The notes below the pieces were generated by a model. That model saw nothing but the letters and a program-made list of their open reading frames with translations, had not been told where the DNA came from and did not search any database. A DNA stretch of 64,000 bases from Streptomyces asoensis. Lineage in GTDB: Bacteria; Actinomycetota; Actinomycetes; Streptomycetales; Streptomycetaceae. The position numbers and the translations under genes are program-made. The stretch covers positions 372,001 through 436,000 of the forward strand of contig NZ_BNEB01000005.1 of the NCBI RefSeq assembly GCF_016860545.1, in the 5' to 3' direction. Every line of letters starts with the position of its first letter. Position 1 is the stretch's first letter. This document shows, piece after piece, positions 42,001 through 49,715 of the stretch.

Positions 42001-42242
42001 GCGCCGAGCCGGCCGTTGCCGACCGGCAGCGCCTGCGACTGCCAGTCGGCGGCGGGTACGGAGTACCACAGTGTGTTGCGCGACAAGGTGGGCCCTTGGG
42101 TGTCGTGGGATGCCGAGGCCTCGGCGGCGCCGGCCCGGCCGGTGGGGGTGAGTCCCGTCAGCTGGGTCACCAGGGGGGTGGCGGCCAGGGCGCTGCCGAG
42201 TTTGAGGACGCTTCGCCTCTGCGGTCGGGGTTCGTCGGTCAC
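39018..42242 (-). CDS. Tat-exported GH95 alpha-L-fucosidase with two inserted discoidin-like domains
   Basis: A 1074-residue exported enzyme. The Tat signal is RRSVLKLGSALAATPLVTQL. The GH95 N-terminal beta-domain starts with LWYSVPAADWQSQALPVGNGRLGAMLFADP and runs to YLNFGDLVVTF (about residue 130). It resumes at YRRSLDFSEGVHATRFG (about residue 445). Between them lie two F5/8-type (CBM32-like) modules, each with DPxTxW and a SPDGTGW or SRDGNTW motif. The (alpha/alpha)6 catalytic domain has GLPANLQGLWNDSNQPAW, TNINIQMNYWGAE and LLVAPNGWSPEHGP. It should release L-fucose outside the cell. The GTG at 42242 has GGAG at 7 nt. Confidence 0.92.
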   Translation of the reverse strand: MTDEPRPQRRSVLKLGSALAATPLVTQLTGLTPTGRAGAAEASASHDTQGPTLSRNTLWYSVPAADWQSQALPVGNGRLGAMLFADPDADRIQFNEQSLWGGVNDYDNALAGRPDSDYDTGMTGFGSYLNFGDLVVTFASRPRATVTAPGGPYSSSPSEGVDKTHDGDPDTKWCIEGPGANVRWQVELPEPAAVTSYRLTSADDVPQRDPQQWTFSGSPDGTGWTVLDSRRTDTPFENRFQTKEFTCSGTGSGTAYRFYRFDFVPKAGVSHFQVSEIALVGVDLGTPGTICLSSPSGHSAGSGPRSGSAGRAGGIAASVDRDPATVWRVDGSAPAVVWQADLPAPVALGSYTLTSALDRPRDDPRQWTLQASRDGNTWVTLDTQNPGAPFAGRGESRTFALTGRTPYRSYRLTLNPGRSSGGLQIAEIRLEAENFDTRTRRTVVDYRRSLDFSEGVHATRFGAPGQRILREAFAVRSADVLVLRYETESDEGLSGAISLTSGQEGAPTTADAGARRIGFSGVMGNGLKHACGVRAVHTDGDFSADGPVLRFRGCTTLTLLLDARTDYKLDAAAGWRGADPGPVVDRTLGKAAAPSYAGLRARHTADTRALMRRVAVDWGDSEPAVVALPTDARLARYAAGGADPALEQAMFDYGRYLLIGSSRPGGLPANLQGLWNDSNQPAWASDYHTNINIQMNYWGAETTNLPECHEALVGFVEQVAVPSRVATRNAFGEDTRGWTARTSQSAFGGNAWEWNTVASAWYAQHLYEHWAFTQDLTYLRTVAHPMIKEICAFWEDHLEERADGLLVAPNGWSPEHGPREDGVMYDQQIIWDLFQNYLDCEAVLDTDPVHRARIADLQARLAPNRIGRWGQLQEWQEDLDDPADIHRHTSHLFAVYPGRQITPRHSGLAAAALVSLKARCGEKEGVPFTAATVSGDSRRSWTWPWRAALFARLGDGRRAEIMLRGLLTYNTLPNLFCNHPPFQMDGNFGISGAVAEMLLQSHDGVIHLLPALPDGWKAKGSFTGLRARGGYEVSCEWRHGKVTSFRVVADRARTRKEVTVRVDGVERKVRPGKP

Positions 42243-42330
42243 AGTAATCTCCCGGCACGGTCGTCGGTTCGTTCACAGGGGGCGGGTCGCGGGCGAGGGG
42301 GGAAGGGGCGGCGCACGGCCCGGGGGCGGA

Positions 42331-43032
42331 TCAGTCGTCGGCGGGTGGCTCGTCGCCGTCGACGAGGCTTCCGGCGAGCCAGTGCTCGACGGCCGCCACA
42401 TGGACGGTCGCGGCGGAGGCGGCCAGCTGGGCGTCGCGGGCCCGCAGGGCGCGCAGGATCTCCTCGTGTTCGGCGTGCGCGCGCTCCACGGAGCGCTGTG
42501 TCCGGGTCCCGCGCACGATGCGGACCCGCTGGGTACGGGTGGACAGCACACGCAGCAGCATGGACAGCACGGGGTTGCCGACGGCCTCGACGATGCGCAG
42601 GTGGAAGGCGATGTCATGGGCGACGAACTCGTCCACGGTGGCCGCCGTCCGGGACCGTCCGAGGATGTCTCCGAGTTCCTCCAGGTCCTGCGGGGTCAGC
42701 GCGGTGACGGCCAGTGCGGTCGCCGCCGGTTCCATCAGCCTGCGGACCTGGAGCAGTTGCAGGGCGGCGCGCCCCTGGGAGACGTCGGCGGCGAAGGACA
42801 GCGTCTCCAGCAGCAGGTGCGGCTCCAGGCTGGACACGTAGGTGCCGTCGCCCTGGCGGGTGACCAGGATGCGCATGGCCGTCAGCGCGCGGACCGCCTC
42901 GCGCAGCGAACTGCGGGACAGCCCGAGCTGGCAGGCCAGGACGTCCTCCTTGGGCAGGCGCGAGCCGGGCGCGAGTTCACCGGCGACGATCATCGCCTTG
43001 ATGTTCTCGATCGCCTCGTCGGTCAGTGCCAC
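42331..43032 (-). CDS. GntR-family (FCD) regulator of the fucose locus
   Basis: A 233-residue FadR/FCD regulator with winged helix (IKAMIVAGELAPGSRLPKEDVLACQLGLSRSSLREAVRALTAMRILVTRQGDGTYV) and an all-helical FCD domain whose metal-site residues lie in EFVAHDIAFHLRIVEAVGNP and RAHAEHEEILRAL. The GTG at 43032 has AGAGG at 7 nt. It lies between the importer and the fucosidase on the same strand. It probably binds the ATTCCTCCGATGWATCC repeats before the importer; effector likely L-fuconate or a later intermediate. Confidence 0.88.
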   Translation of the reverse strand: MALTDEAIENIKAMIVAGELAPGSRLPKEDVLACQLGLSRSSLREAVRALTAMRILVTRQGDGTYVSSLEPHLLLETLSFAADVSQGRAALQLLQVRRLMEPAATALAVTALTPQDLEELGDILGRSRTAATVDEFVAHDIAFHLRIVEAVGNPVLSMLLRVLSTRTQRVRIVRGTRTQRSVERAHAEHEEILRALRARDAQLAASAATVHVAAVEHWLAGSLVDGDEPPADD

Positions 43033-43091
43033 GGGGGTGCCTCTCTGTCCTGGGGACCGACGGGCCCGAGCGGTGCTCCCGGTCGCGCCGG

Positions 43092-44135
43092 CTATTCCTG
43101 CTTCTCGCCGGAGGCGAAACGGGAGATGATCAGCGCGACGATGATGATCGCGCCGTTCAGGAACTGGTTCCACAGGGGCGGTACACCGGCCAGCGTCATG
43201 ACGTTGACGACGAGTTGGAGGGTCAGCACACCGGTCAGGGCCCCGAACACCGAGCCCTTGCCGCCGTTGAGGCTGACACCGCCGATGACGGTCGCGGCGA
43301 ACACCTGGAAGATCCAGCCGCTGCCCTGGGTGGCGGAGATGGACCCGTAGTGACCGCTGTAGAGGATGCCCGCGAAGGCGGCGAGGAGGCTGCCGACGAC
43401 GAGGACGACCCACACGATCCGGTCGACCCGGATGCCGGCGGTGCGGGCGGCCTCCGCGTTGCCGCCGATGGCGTACAGCGCCCGGCCGTGGCGCAGCCAG
43501 GCCAGCGCGCAGCCGCCGGCGGCGAACAGCACGGCGCAGATCCAGATGGCGGCGGGGACGCCGAACCAGGACGCCTTGCCCAGGTAGGTGAAGGACGGCG
43601 GGAGGTCCACGATGGACTGCCCCTCGGACAGGGCGACCTGGAGCCCGCGCAGCATGGTGAGACCGCCGAGCGTGACGATGAACCCGTTGAGGCGCAGCTT
43701 GAGGATGAGGAAGCCGTTGAGGGCGCCGATCGCCACGCCGACCAAGAGGCAGAGCGGGATCGCCGTCCACTGCGGGAGGAGTCCCAGGCCGTTGAACCGG
43801 CCGCCGCTGGTGGGCAGGACGAGCCATACGGCGATGACGGGCGCCACGCCGATGGTGGACTCCAGGGAGAGGTCCATCCGGCCGACGATGAGGATCAGCG
43901 CGGTGGCGAGCACGAGCAGGCTGAGTTCGGTGGACTGCTGGGCGACGCCGATGAGGTTGTCGGAGGTGAGGAAGGCCGGGGAGACGATGAACCCGATCAG
44001 GCCGAGGACCAGGATGGCCGGGACGAGGGACAGTTCACGGAAGCGGCCGAGGCCGGGCCCGCGCCGGGCGGCGCCCTCGGCGGGTGGCCGGGCCACGTTC
44101 GCCGCGGGGTCGGTGACGTCTGAGGTGGCGGACAT
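43092..44135 (-). CDS. ABC importer permease, ribose/fucose type
   Basis: A 347-residue RbsC-like membrane permease with about ten helices, starting LVPAILVLGLIGFIVSPAFL. It contains GRMDLSLESTIGV, the LRLNGFIVTLGGLTMLRG segment and ATVIGGVSLNGGKGSVFGALTGVL, family hallmarks. The start lies 2 bp after the ATPase stop. Probable L-fucose importer channel. Confidence 0.92.
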   Translation of the reverse strand: MSATSDVTDPAANVARPPAEGAARRGPGLGRFRELSLVPAILVLGLIGFIVSPAFLTSDNLIGVAQQSTELSLLVLATALILIVGRMDLSLESTIGVAPVIAVWLVLPTSGGRFNGLGLLPQWTAIPLCLLVGVAIGALNGFLILKLRLNGFIVTLGGLTMLRGLQVALSEGQSIVDLPPSFTYLGKASWFGVPAAIWICAVLFAAGGCALAWLRHGRALYAIGGNAEAARTAGIRVDRIVWVVLVVGSLLAAFAGILYSGHYGSISATQGSGWIFQVFAATVIGGVSLNGGKGSVFGALTGVLTLQLVVNVMTLAGVPPLWNQFLNGAIIIVALIISRFASGEKQE

Positions 44136-44137
44136 GG

Positions 44138-45730
44138 CTACCTTCCGTGCTCTTCGGTGTCGTGGTCTTCGGTGCCGGGGACCGCGGGTCCGCCGGAGAC
44201 GCCCTCCATGGCGGCGACCATCTGTTCGTCCTTCCAGCCGCGGTCGAACTCCGCGACCACCCGGCCGTGGAACATGACGAGGACCCGGTCGCACGCCCTG
44301 AGGTCGTCCAGTTCGTCGGAGACGATCAGCGCGGCCTTCCCGTCGTCGGCGATCCGCCGGATCCTGGCGAGGAGGAACTCCTTGGACTTGACGTCCACCC
44401 CGTTGGTCGGCCGGACGGCTACCAGCACGCTCGGGTCGGTGGCCAGGGCCCGGGCCACGACCACCTTCTGCTGGTTGCCGCCGGAGAGCGCGGAGACCGG
44501 GGTGCCCGCCCCCGGCGTCTTGATGTCGAGGTCACGGATCATGCGCCGGGCGAAGGTCCTGGTCCTGGCCGGCAGGACCGTGCCGAACGGCCCGAGCTGG
44601 TCGGTGACGGTGAGGGTGGCGTTCTCCGCCACGCTGCGGTCGTGGACGAGCCCCTGGAGGTGCCGGTCCTCCGGCACGAGTCCGACGCCCGCGGTGAGGG
44701 ACGCCGGGACGCTGCCGGTGCGGACCGCCCGGCCGCCGACCGCGATCCTGCCGCCCGCGGCGCGGTGCAGTCCGGCGACGGCCTCACCCACCTGTACGTT
44801 GCCGCTCGCGGTGGCGCCCGCGAGACCCAGCACCTCGCCGCCGCGCACGGAGAACGACAGGTCCCGGCAGACACCGGACAGCGTCAGCGCGTCGACGGTC
44901 AGGAGTTCCTCGGAACCGGCGCGGGACCGCGTCTCGGGCGCACCGGCGCTCACCGAGCCGGCCACGGACTCGCCGGTCATGGCCTCGACCAGCTCGTGCT
45001 TGCCGAGGCCGGCCACCGGGGCGGTGCGGATGTGCGCCGCGTCGCGGTAGACGGTCACGGTCGTGCACAGGTCGTAGACCTCCTGGAGGTGGTGGGAGAT
45101 GAAGAGGAAGGCCACGCCCTGCCGTTGGAGGTCACGGAGCTTGCCGAAGAGCCGGTCGATGCCGCGGGCGTCGAGCTTCGCGGTCGGCTCGTCCAGGACG
45201 ATGAACCGGGCCCCGAAGGACAGGGCCCGCGCGATCTCGACGAACTGCCGCTGTTCCACGGTGAGATCCCTCGCCCGGGCCGTGGGGTCGACGTCCACCC
45301 CGTACTCGCCGAGCAACTGCTCGGCACGTCGGCGCAGTTCCTTCCAGCGGATCGGGCGCAGGGCGGCCTCGCTCTGCCGGTTGAGGAAGAGGTTCTCGGC
45401 GACGGTCAGTTCGGCGATGATCGTGGAACGCTGGTAGACGCAGGCCACCTTGGACCGCCAGGCGTCGATGTCCCCGAAGGCGGGGGCCGGTTCGCCGGAG
45501 AAGCGCAGGGTGCCGGTGTCGGGCTGCTGGAGTCCGGTGAGGATGGACACGAGCGTCGACTTGCCGGCTCCGTTGCGGCCGACCAGGGCGTGCGACTCGC
45601 CCTCGGCGACGGTGATGCGGGCGTCCCGCAGGGCGACGGTGGCGCCGAACCGTTTGCTGATCCCGGCCGCCTCGGCCACCGGGGCGCGGCGCACGGAGCC
45701 CGTCGCCGGGGCGGTCGCGGAGTCCGCCAT
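44138..45730 (-). CDS. ABC importer ATPase with two nucleotide-binding domains, ribose/fucose type
   Basis: A 530-residue RbsA/MglA-type ATPase. Domain 1 has Walker A GRNGAGKST, an altered signature LTVEQRQFVEIARALS and Walker B FIVLDEPT. Domain 2 has a degenerate Walker A (GLAGATASGNVQVGEA), signature ALSGGNQQKVVVARAL and VLVAVRPTNGVDVKSK, as is normal in this family. It energises the adjacent permease. Confidence 0.93.
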   Translation of the reverse strand: MADSATAPATGSVRRAPVAEAAGISKRFGATVALRDARITVAEGESHALVGRNGAGKSTLVSILTGLQQPDTGTLRFSGEPAPAFGDIDAWRSKVACVYQRSTIIAELTVAENLFLNRQSEAALRPIRWKELRRRAEQLLGEYGVDVDPTARARDLTVEQRQFVEIARALSFGARFIVLDEPTAKLDARGIDRLFGKLRDLQRQGVAFLFISHHLQEVYDLCTTVTVYRDAAHIRTAPVAGLGKHELVEAMTGESVAGSVSAGAPETRSRAGSEELLTVDALTLSGVCRDLSFSVRGGEVLGLAGATASGNVQVGEAVAGLHRAAGGRIAVGGRAVRTGSVPASLTAGVGLVPEDRHLQGLVHDRSVAENATLTVTDQLGPFGTVLPARTRTFARRMIRDLDIKTPGAGTPVSALSGGNQQKVVVARALATDPSVLVAVRPTNGVDVKSKEFLLARIRRIADDGKAALIVSDELDDLRACDRVLVMFHGRVVAEFDRGWKDEQMVAAMEGVSGGPAVPGTEDHDTEEHGR

Positions 45731-45852
45731 GGTGAGTACCGTCCTTCTGTGGTCCGGATGCGTGGGGGCGGGTCGGAAGCAAGCGCCGGAGGGATCTCGG
45801 GGAGGGAAGGGACCGGAGGGAGAATCCCCTCAGCGGGCTTCCGCCCCTCGGG

Positions 45853-46908
45853 TCACTTGCCGACGGTGTTGCCCCACAGGGTCTTGTCGTCGACGTTCTC
45901 CTTGGTCACCAACGGCGCGGGCAGCTGGTCCTCGAGCCCGTTGGGGATCTTGATGATCGTCGAGCCGTGATCGGTCGGACCCGCCTGGAAGGTCTTGCCC
46001 TCGGCCGCCGCCTGCGCGTAGGAGAGGGCGTACTTGGCGTAGAGGTCCGCGGGCTGGGAGACGGTCGCGTCGATGCTGCCCTTGCGGATCGCGTCGAACT
46101 CCTGCGGGATCCCGTCGTTGGAGATGATCGAGATATGGCCCTTCTGGCCGGCCGGCTTGAGCAGGCCCTTCTGCTCCAGCAGGGCCAGGGTCGGCTGGAG
46201 GAAGACCCCGCCCGCCTGCATGTAGATGCCGTTGAGGTCGGGGTGCTGGGCGAGCAGACTCTGGAGCTTCGCGGAGGCCACGTCGCCCTTCCAGTCGGTG
46301 GGCAGCTCGAACACCTTGATCTTCGGAAACTTCTCCTTCATGCAGGCCGCGAAGGCCTCGGAGCGGTCGCGGCCGTTGATGGAGTCCAGGGCGCCCTGGA
46401 GTTCGGCGACCTTGCCCGTGCCGCCCAGCTGCTTGCCGAGGAACTCGCAGGCCTTGGTGCCGTACGCCTTGTTGTCGGCGCGTACCACCATGTAGACGTC
46501 GCCCTTGTCGGGACGGGTGTCGACACTGACCACGGGGATCTTCTTGGCGGCGAGGGTGTCGAGGGTGGAGGCGATGGCGCCGGTGTCCTGGGGCGCCATG
46601 ACGACCGCCTTGGCACCCGTGTTCTGGAACACCTGCACATTGGCCACCAGCTTGGTGACGTCGTTCTGCGAGTTGCTCAGCGGCAGCGCGTTGATGCCGT
46701 CCGCCTTGACGTCCTTCTTGAGGTAGTCGGCGTAGGAATTCCAGAAGTCCGAGTCGGAGCGCGGCAGGTCGATGCCTATGGCGGGCTTGCCCCCGCCGCC
46801 CGAACCGCCCGAGCCGCCGCTCTCGCGGTTGCATGCGGTGACCAGGGCGAGTGCCACGAGGACGGTGCCGGCGGTGGCTGCGGCGGAGCGTGTGCGAGCG
46901 AGCTTCAT
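45853..46908 (-). CDS. ABC importer lipoprotein substrate-binding protein, ribose/fucose type
   Basis: A 351-residue lipoprotein with lipobox ALVTAC (Cys26) and a Gly/Ser-rich linker. A periplasmic-binding-protein type I fold follows: IGIDLPRSDSDFWNSYADYLKK, AVVMAPQDTGAIASTLDTLAAKKIPVVSVDT, ISIISNDGIPQEFDAIRKGSIDATVSQP. First gene of the minus-strand fucose operon; the 122-bp gap to the ATPase gene has no clear terminator. The ligand is inferred as L-fucose from neighbours. Confidence 0.9.
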   Translation of the reverse strand: MKLARTRSAAATAGTVLVALALVTACNRESGGSGGSGGGGKPAIGIDLPRSDSDFWNSYADYLKKDVKADGINALPLSNSQNDVTKLVANVQVFQNTGAKAVVMAPQDTGAIASTLDTLAAKKIPVVSVDTRPDKGDVYMVVRADNKAYGTKACEFLGKQLGGTGKVAELQGALDSINGRDRSEAFAACMKEKFPKIKVFELPTDWKGDVASAKLQSLLAQHPDLNGIYMQAGGVFLQPTLALLEQKGLLKPAGQKGHISIISNDGIPQEFDAIRKGSIDATVSQPADLYAKYALSYAQAAAEGKTFQAGPTDHGSTIIKIPNGLEDQLPAPLVTKENVDDKTLWGNTVGK

Positions 46909-47108
46909 GGCCGTGTGTTTCTCCTTAGCCAGGGCGGGGGCGGTGCGCGGCGGCAGGGGCGTCCGCGCCCGGTGGGCGGGACGTGCGCTCGAACCGTGCG
47001 GGCGGCCGCTGCCGAGGGCGTGCGCGGACCGTGCCGGCGGGGACGGGACAGGGACGGAACAAGGGGCCGGTAAAGCGGACTTGGACAGCCAAGGGAGACA
47101 GCGAAGCC

Positions 47109-47126
47109 GATTCCTCCGATGTATCC
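47109..47126. promoter_or_regulatory. Fucose operator copy 1
   Basis: GATTCCTCCGATGTATCC, about 200 bp upstream of the binding-protein start on the importer side. The core is an inverted repeat ATTCNTC / GATGNAT. Confidence 0.65.
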
Positions 47127-47487
47127 GGGACGACGTGGACGTTACGACGGCGTTGCCGACGTTGACAAGGGTCCGTTCGCCAACGATTTCCCCGCCGGTA
47201 CCGCGTCCGCCGCCACGAGCCGGACCGTGGCCGCCACCGCCGCCCTGCGAAGCTGCGCCGACCTGCGCCTGCCCTCCGGCGCCCGCTGCGGGCGCGCCAG
47301 GGAACGGAGTTCACGCATCGGCCCGGGTCGCGCCATGAGGGAAGGAGCGGGGGCGTCGCGGGTCGTCGCGGCCGCCGCCCCGTGCGGCGTCCGGGGCGGC
47401 GGATCGACGGAGCGGCGGTCCGCCGGGTCCGGGCCGGGAAGAGGGCGGCGGGCACAGCGGCATCGTCGGATCCGGCGACGGAACGGC

Positions 47488-47505
47488 GATTCGTCCGATG
47501 GTCTG
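47488..47505. promoter_or_regulatory. Fucose operator copy 2 (degenerate)
   Basis: GATTCGTCCGATGGTCTG, sharing GATTC, TCCGATG with the other copies. A related CATCGTCGGAT stands 27 bp upstream (47461-47471). Confidence 0.45.
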
Positions 47506-47581
47506 CACCAAGCCGCCCGGGAGACTGCGGCGAATGGGGACAGATCACCTGGTCCGTTCAGGTGAGTTACCCCGCCCCGCC

Positions 47582-47599
47582 GAATACATCCGAGGAATC
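47582..47599. promoter_or_regulatory. Fucose operator copy 3
   Basis: On the minus strand GATTCCTCGGATGTATTC, one mismatch per half relative to copy 1. About 180 bp before the dehydratase start. Confidence 0.6.
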
Positions 47600-47641
47600 C
47601 ATTGCTCCGAGGCCCGTCCGCCTTTACAGTCGGCGAGTCTC

Positions 47642-47659
47642 CATTCCTCCGATGAATCC
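47642..47659. promoter_or_regulatory. Fucose operator copy 4
   Basis: CATTCCTCCGATGAATCC, with the most symmetric core (ATTC..GAAT). It lies 43 bp from copy 3 and about 120 bp before the dehydratase start. Confidence 0.65.
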
Positions 47660-47775
47660 GGATCGAGTCCGGACCGTGGACGTGGTCCCACCCGCACCCC
47701 TTTCCTCCGTCCCGGCGACGCCGCCGAGCCCGAGATCGACGGGCCCGGCGGACGGCGGCAGACCTCCGGTCAAGC

Positions 47776-49119
47776 GTGAAAGGCACCCCCTTGTCTGCAA
47801 CCCCCGCCCGGATCATCTCGGTCGACACCCATGACATCCGCTTCCCGACCTCCCGGGAGCTGGACGGTTCCGACGCGATGAACCCGGACCCCGACTACTC
47901 GGCCGCGTACGTGGTGCTGCGCACCGACGCCGGCGACGGGCTCGAAGGCCATGGCTTCACGTTCACCATCGGGCGCGGCAACGACGTCCAGGTCGCGGCG
48001 ATCGGCGCGCTGCGTCCGCATCTGCTGGGCCGGTCCGTGGACGAGGTGTGCGCCGACCCGGGCTCGCTCAGCCGTGACCTGATCGGCGACAGCCAGCTGC
48101 GCTGGCTCGGCCCCGAGAAGGGGGTCATGCACATGGCCATCGGCGCGGTGGTGAACGCCGTGTGGGACCTCGCCGCCAAGCGCGCGGGACAGCCGCTGTG
48201 GCGGCTGCTCGCCCACGCCGATCCCGAATGGCTGGTCTCCCAGGTCGACTTCCGCTACATCGCCGACGCGCTCACCCCCGAGGACGCCCTGGCCCTCCTG
48301 CGCGGCGGGCGTGCCGGACTCGCCGGACGCGAGGCGGACCTGCTGGAACGCGGCTACCCCGGCTACACCACCTCACCGGGCTGGCTGGGCTACTCCGACG
48401 AGAAGCTGACCCGGCTGGCCAAGGAGGCGGTCGCCGACGGCTTCACCCAGATCAAGCTGAAGGTGGGCGCCGACCTCGCCGACGACGTCCGGCGGCTGCG
48501 GACCGCGCGCGCCGCCGTCGGCGACCGGGTCCGCATCGCGATCGACGCCAACCAGCGCTGGAACATCGGTGAGGGGATCGCGTGGGTGCGGGCCCTCGCG
48601 GAGTTCGACCCGTACTGGATCGAGGAGCCCACCAGCCCCGACGACATCCTCGGTCACGCCGCGGTCCGTGAGGGTGTCGCACCGGTGAGGGTCGCCACCG
48701 GCGAACACGTCCAGAACCGCATCGTCTTCAAGCAGCTGCTCCAGGCGGGTGCCGTCGACGTCCTCCAGATCGACGCGGCCCGGGTGGGCGGCGTCAACGA
48801 GAACCTCGCGATCCTGCTGCTGGCCGCCAGGTTCGGGGTGCCGGTGTGCCCGCACGCGGGCGGGGTGGGGCTCTGCGAGCTGGTCCAGCACCTGTCGATG
48901 TTCGACTACCTGGCCCTGTCGGGCACCACCGAGGACCGGGTCATCGAGTACGTCGACCACCTGCACGAGCACTTCACCGAGCCGGTGGTGATCCGCGACG
49001 GCCACTACACCGCGCCGCTGGCCCCCGGCTTCTCCGCCGCCATGCACCCCCAGTCCCTCGCCGAGTACCGCTACCCGGACGGCGCGTTCTGGGCCGCCGA
49101 CCTCGCCGGCCGCCCGTAG
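47776..49119 (+). CDS. L-fuconate dehydratase (enolase superfamily)
   Basis: A 447-residue mandelate-racemase-type enzyme closely following FucD: IISVDTHDIRFPTSRELDGSDAMNPDPDYSAAYV at the N terminus, catalytic Lys in QIKLKVGAD, metal ligands in IAIDANQRW, WIEEPTSPDD and ATGEHVQNR, and the His in CPHAGGVGLCELVQHLSMFDYLALSG. It converts L-fuconate to 2-keto-3-deoxy-L-fuconate. A GTG at 47776 is used; its ribosome-binding site is weak. Fucose dehydrogenase, fuconolactonase and the later steps are not recognisable next to it, so they lie elsewhere or are shared enzymes. Confidence 0.92.
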   Translation: MKGTPLSATPARIISVDTHDIRFPTSRELDGSDAMNPDPDYSAAYVVLRTDAGDGLEGHGFTFTIGRGNDVQVAAIGALRPHLLGRSVDEVCADPGSLSRDLIGDSQLRWLGPEKGVMHMAIGAVVNAVWDLAAKRAGQPLWRLLAHADPEWLVSQVDFRYIADALTPEDALALLRGGRAGLAGREADLLERGYPGYTTSPGWLGYSDEKLTRLAKEAVADGFTQIKLKVGADLADDVRRLRTARAAVGDRVRIAIDANQRWNIGEGIAWVRALAEFDPYWIEEPTSPDDILGHAAVREGVAPVRVATGEHVQNRIVFKQLLQAGAVDVLQIDAARVGGVNENLAILLLAARFGVPVCPHAGGVGLCELVQHLSMFDYLALSGTTEDRVIEYVDHLHEHFTEPVVIRDGHYTAPLAPGFSAAMHPQSLAEYRYPDGAFWAADLAGRP

Positions 49120-49144
49120 CGCCTCGCGCGGCCGCGCGAGGCGC
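49119..49144. terminator. 26-bp palindrome terminator after the dehydratase
   Basis: A perfect palindrome of two 13-nt arms, GCGCCTCGCGCGG and CCGCGCGAGGCGC, beginning on the last base of the TAG stop codon. Confidence 0.65.
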
Positions 49145-49224
49145 ACCTCGACGAACGGGAGCGGCCGTGCGCCCGGGCCGGCCGGCACGCCTGTAGGCAC
49201 ACCTGCCGACGGACCGGCGGCGGG

Positions 49225-49653
49225 TCAGCGACCGCCGGCCGCGGCGGTGACCGTCGCCGGGTCGACGCCGGTCAGTTCGACGATGCGGTGCGGCGGCACG
49301 CCGACGGCCAGGGCCCGCCCGATCAGGTCGTCCCTGCCGTCGGCGCTGTGCCGGTAGGCGAGCAGCTCCTCCTCGACCGGGGCGTGCACGGCCGGCGCCA
49401 TGTGCTGCCGCACGCGGCTCAGTTCCTCCTCGTTCAGCGGCACGGGCAGCCGCTCGGCCCCCTCGGGGACGGCTCCCCGCTCCTCCGGCGGCACGAGCCG
49501 CAGCCGGGGGGACGTGGCCGTGCTGCCCTGGGCGTCCAGCCATGCGCGGACGGCCGGGGTGTCCATGCAGGCGAGGTCACCGACGGCGGCCGGTGCCACG
49601 CCCAGCGCCGTCGCGCCGTCGTCGAGCAGGAAGAGGTAGGCGTCGTCGGTCAT
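49225..49653 (-). CDS. Conserved actinobacterial hypothetical protein (DUF6003-like)
   Basis: A 142-residue acidic cytoplasmic protein, MTDDAYLFLLDDGATALGV at the start, with AERLPVPLNEEELSRVRQHMAPA and HRIVELTGVDPATVTAAAGG at the end; the last segment looks like a small helix-turn-helix. I recall similar proteins in Streptomyces under a domain-of-unknown-function label. No function can be given. Confidence 0.75.
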   Translation of the reverse strand: MTDDAYLFLLDDGATALGVAPAAVGDLACMDTPAVRAWLDAQGSTATSPRLRLVPPEERGAVPEGAERLPVPLNEEELSRVRQHMAPAVHAPVEEELLAYRHSADGRDDLIGRALAVGVPPHRIVELTGVDPATVTAAAGGR

Positions 49654-49715
49654 GCTCGGCTCCTTCTGGGCGGGGAGGTCCCGGCCGCCACGGTGTGGGG
49701 CCGGTCGACGTCCCT

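Larger units (their letters stand above)
46909..47775. other. 867-bp divergent regulatory region of the fucose locus
   Basis: No credible gene: the open frames here lack the codon bias and any recognisable motif. It contains four operator copies (47109, 47488, 47582, 47642) and a TTGACA hexamer at 47161-47166 that could be a -35 element. Two separate promoter/operator blocks are suggested, one about 200 bp before the importer and one within 200 bp of the dehydratase. Confidence 0.6.

Noticed and set aside
39003..42707. 1234-codon plus-strand frame across the GH95 gene
   Set aside because: Antisense shadow of a clearly recognisable Tat-exported fucosidase; the translated sequence is low-complexity Gly/Val/Arg without motifs.
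47119..47565. Possible gene in the fucose intergenic region
   Set aside because: Low-complexity Arg/Gly/Ala translation, no ribosome-binding site, and it contains an operator copy; treated as non-coding.
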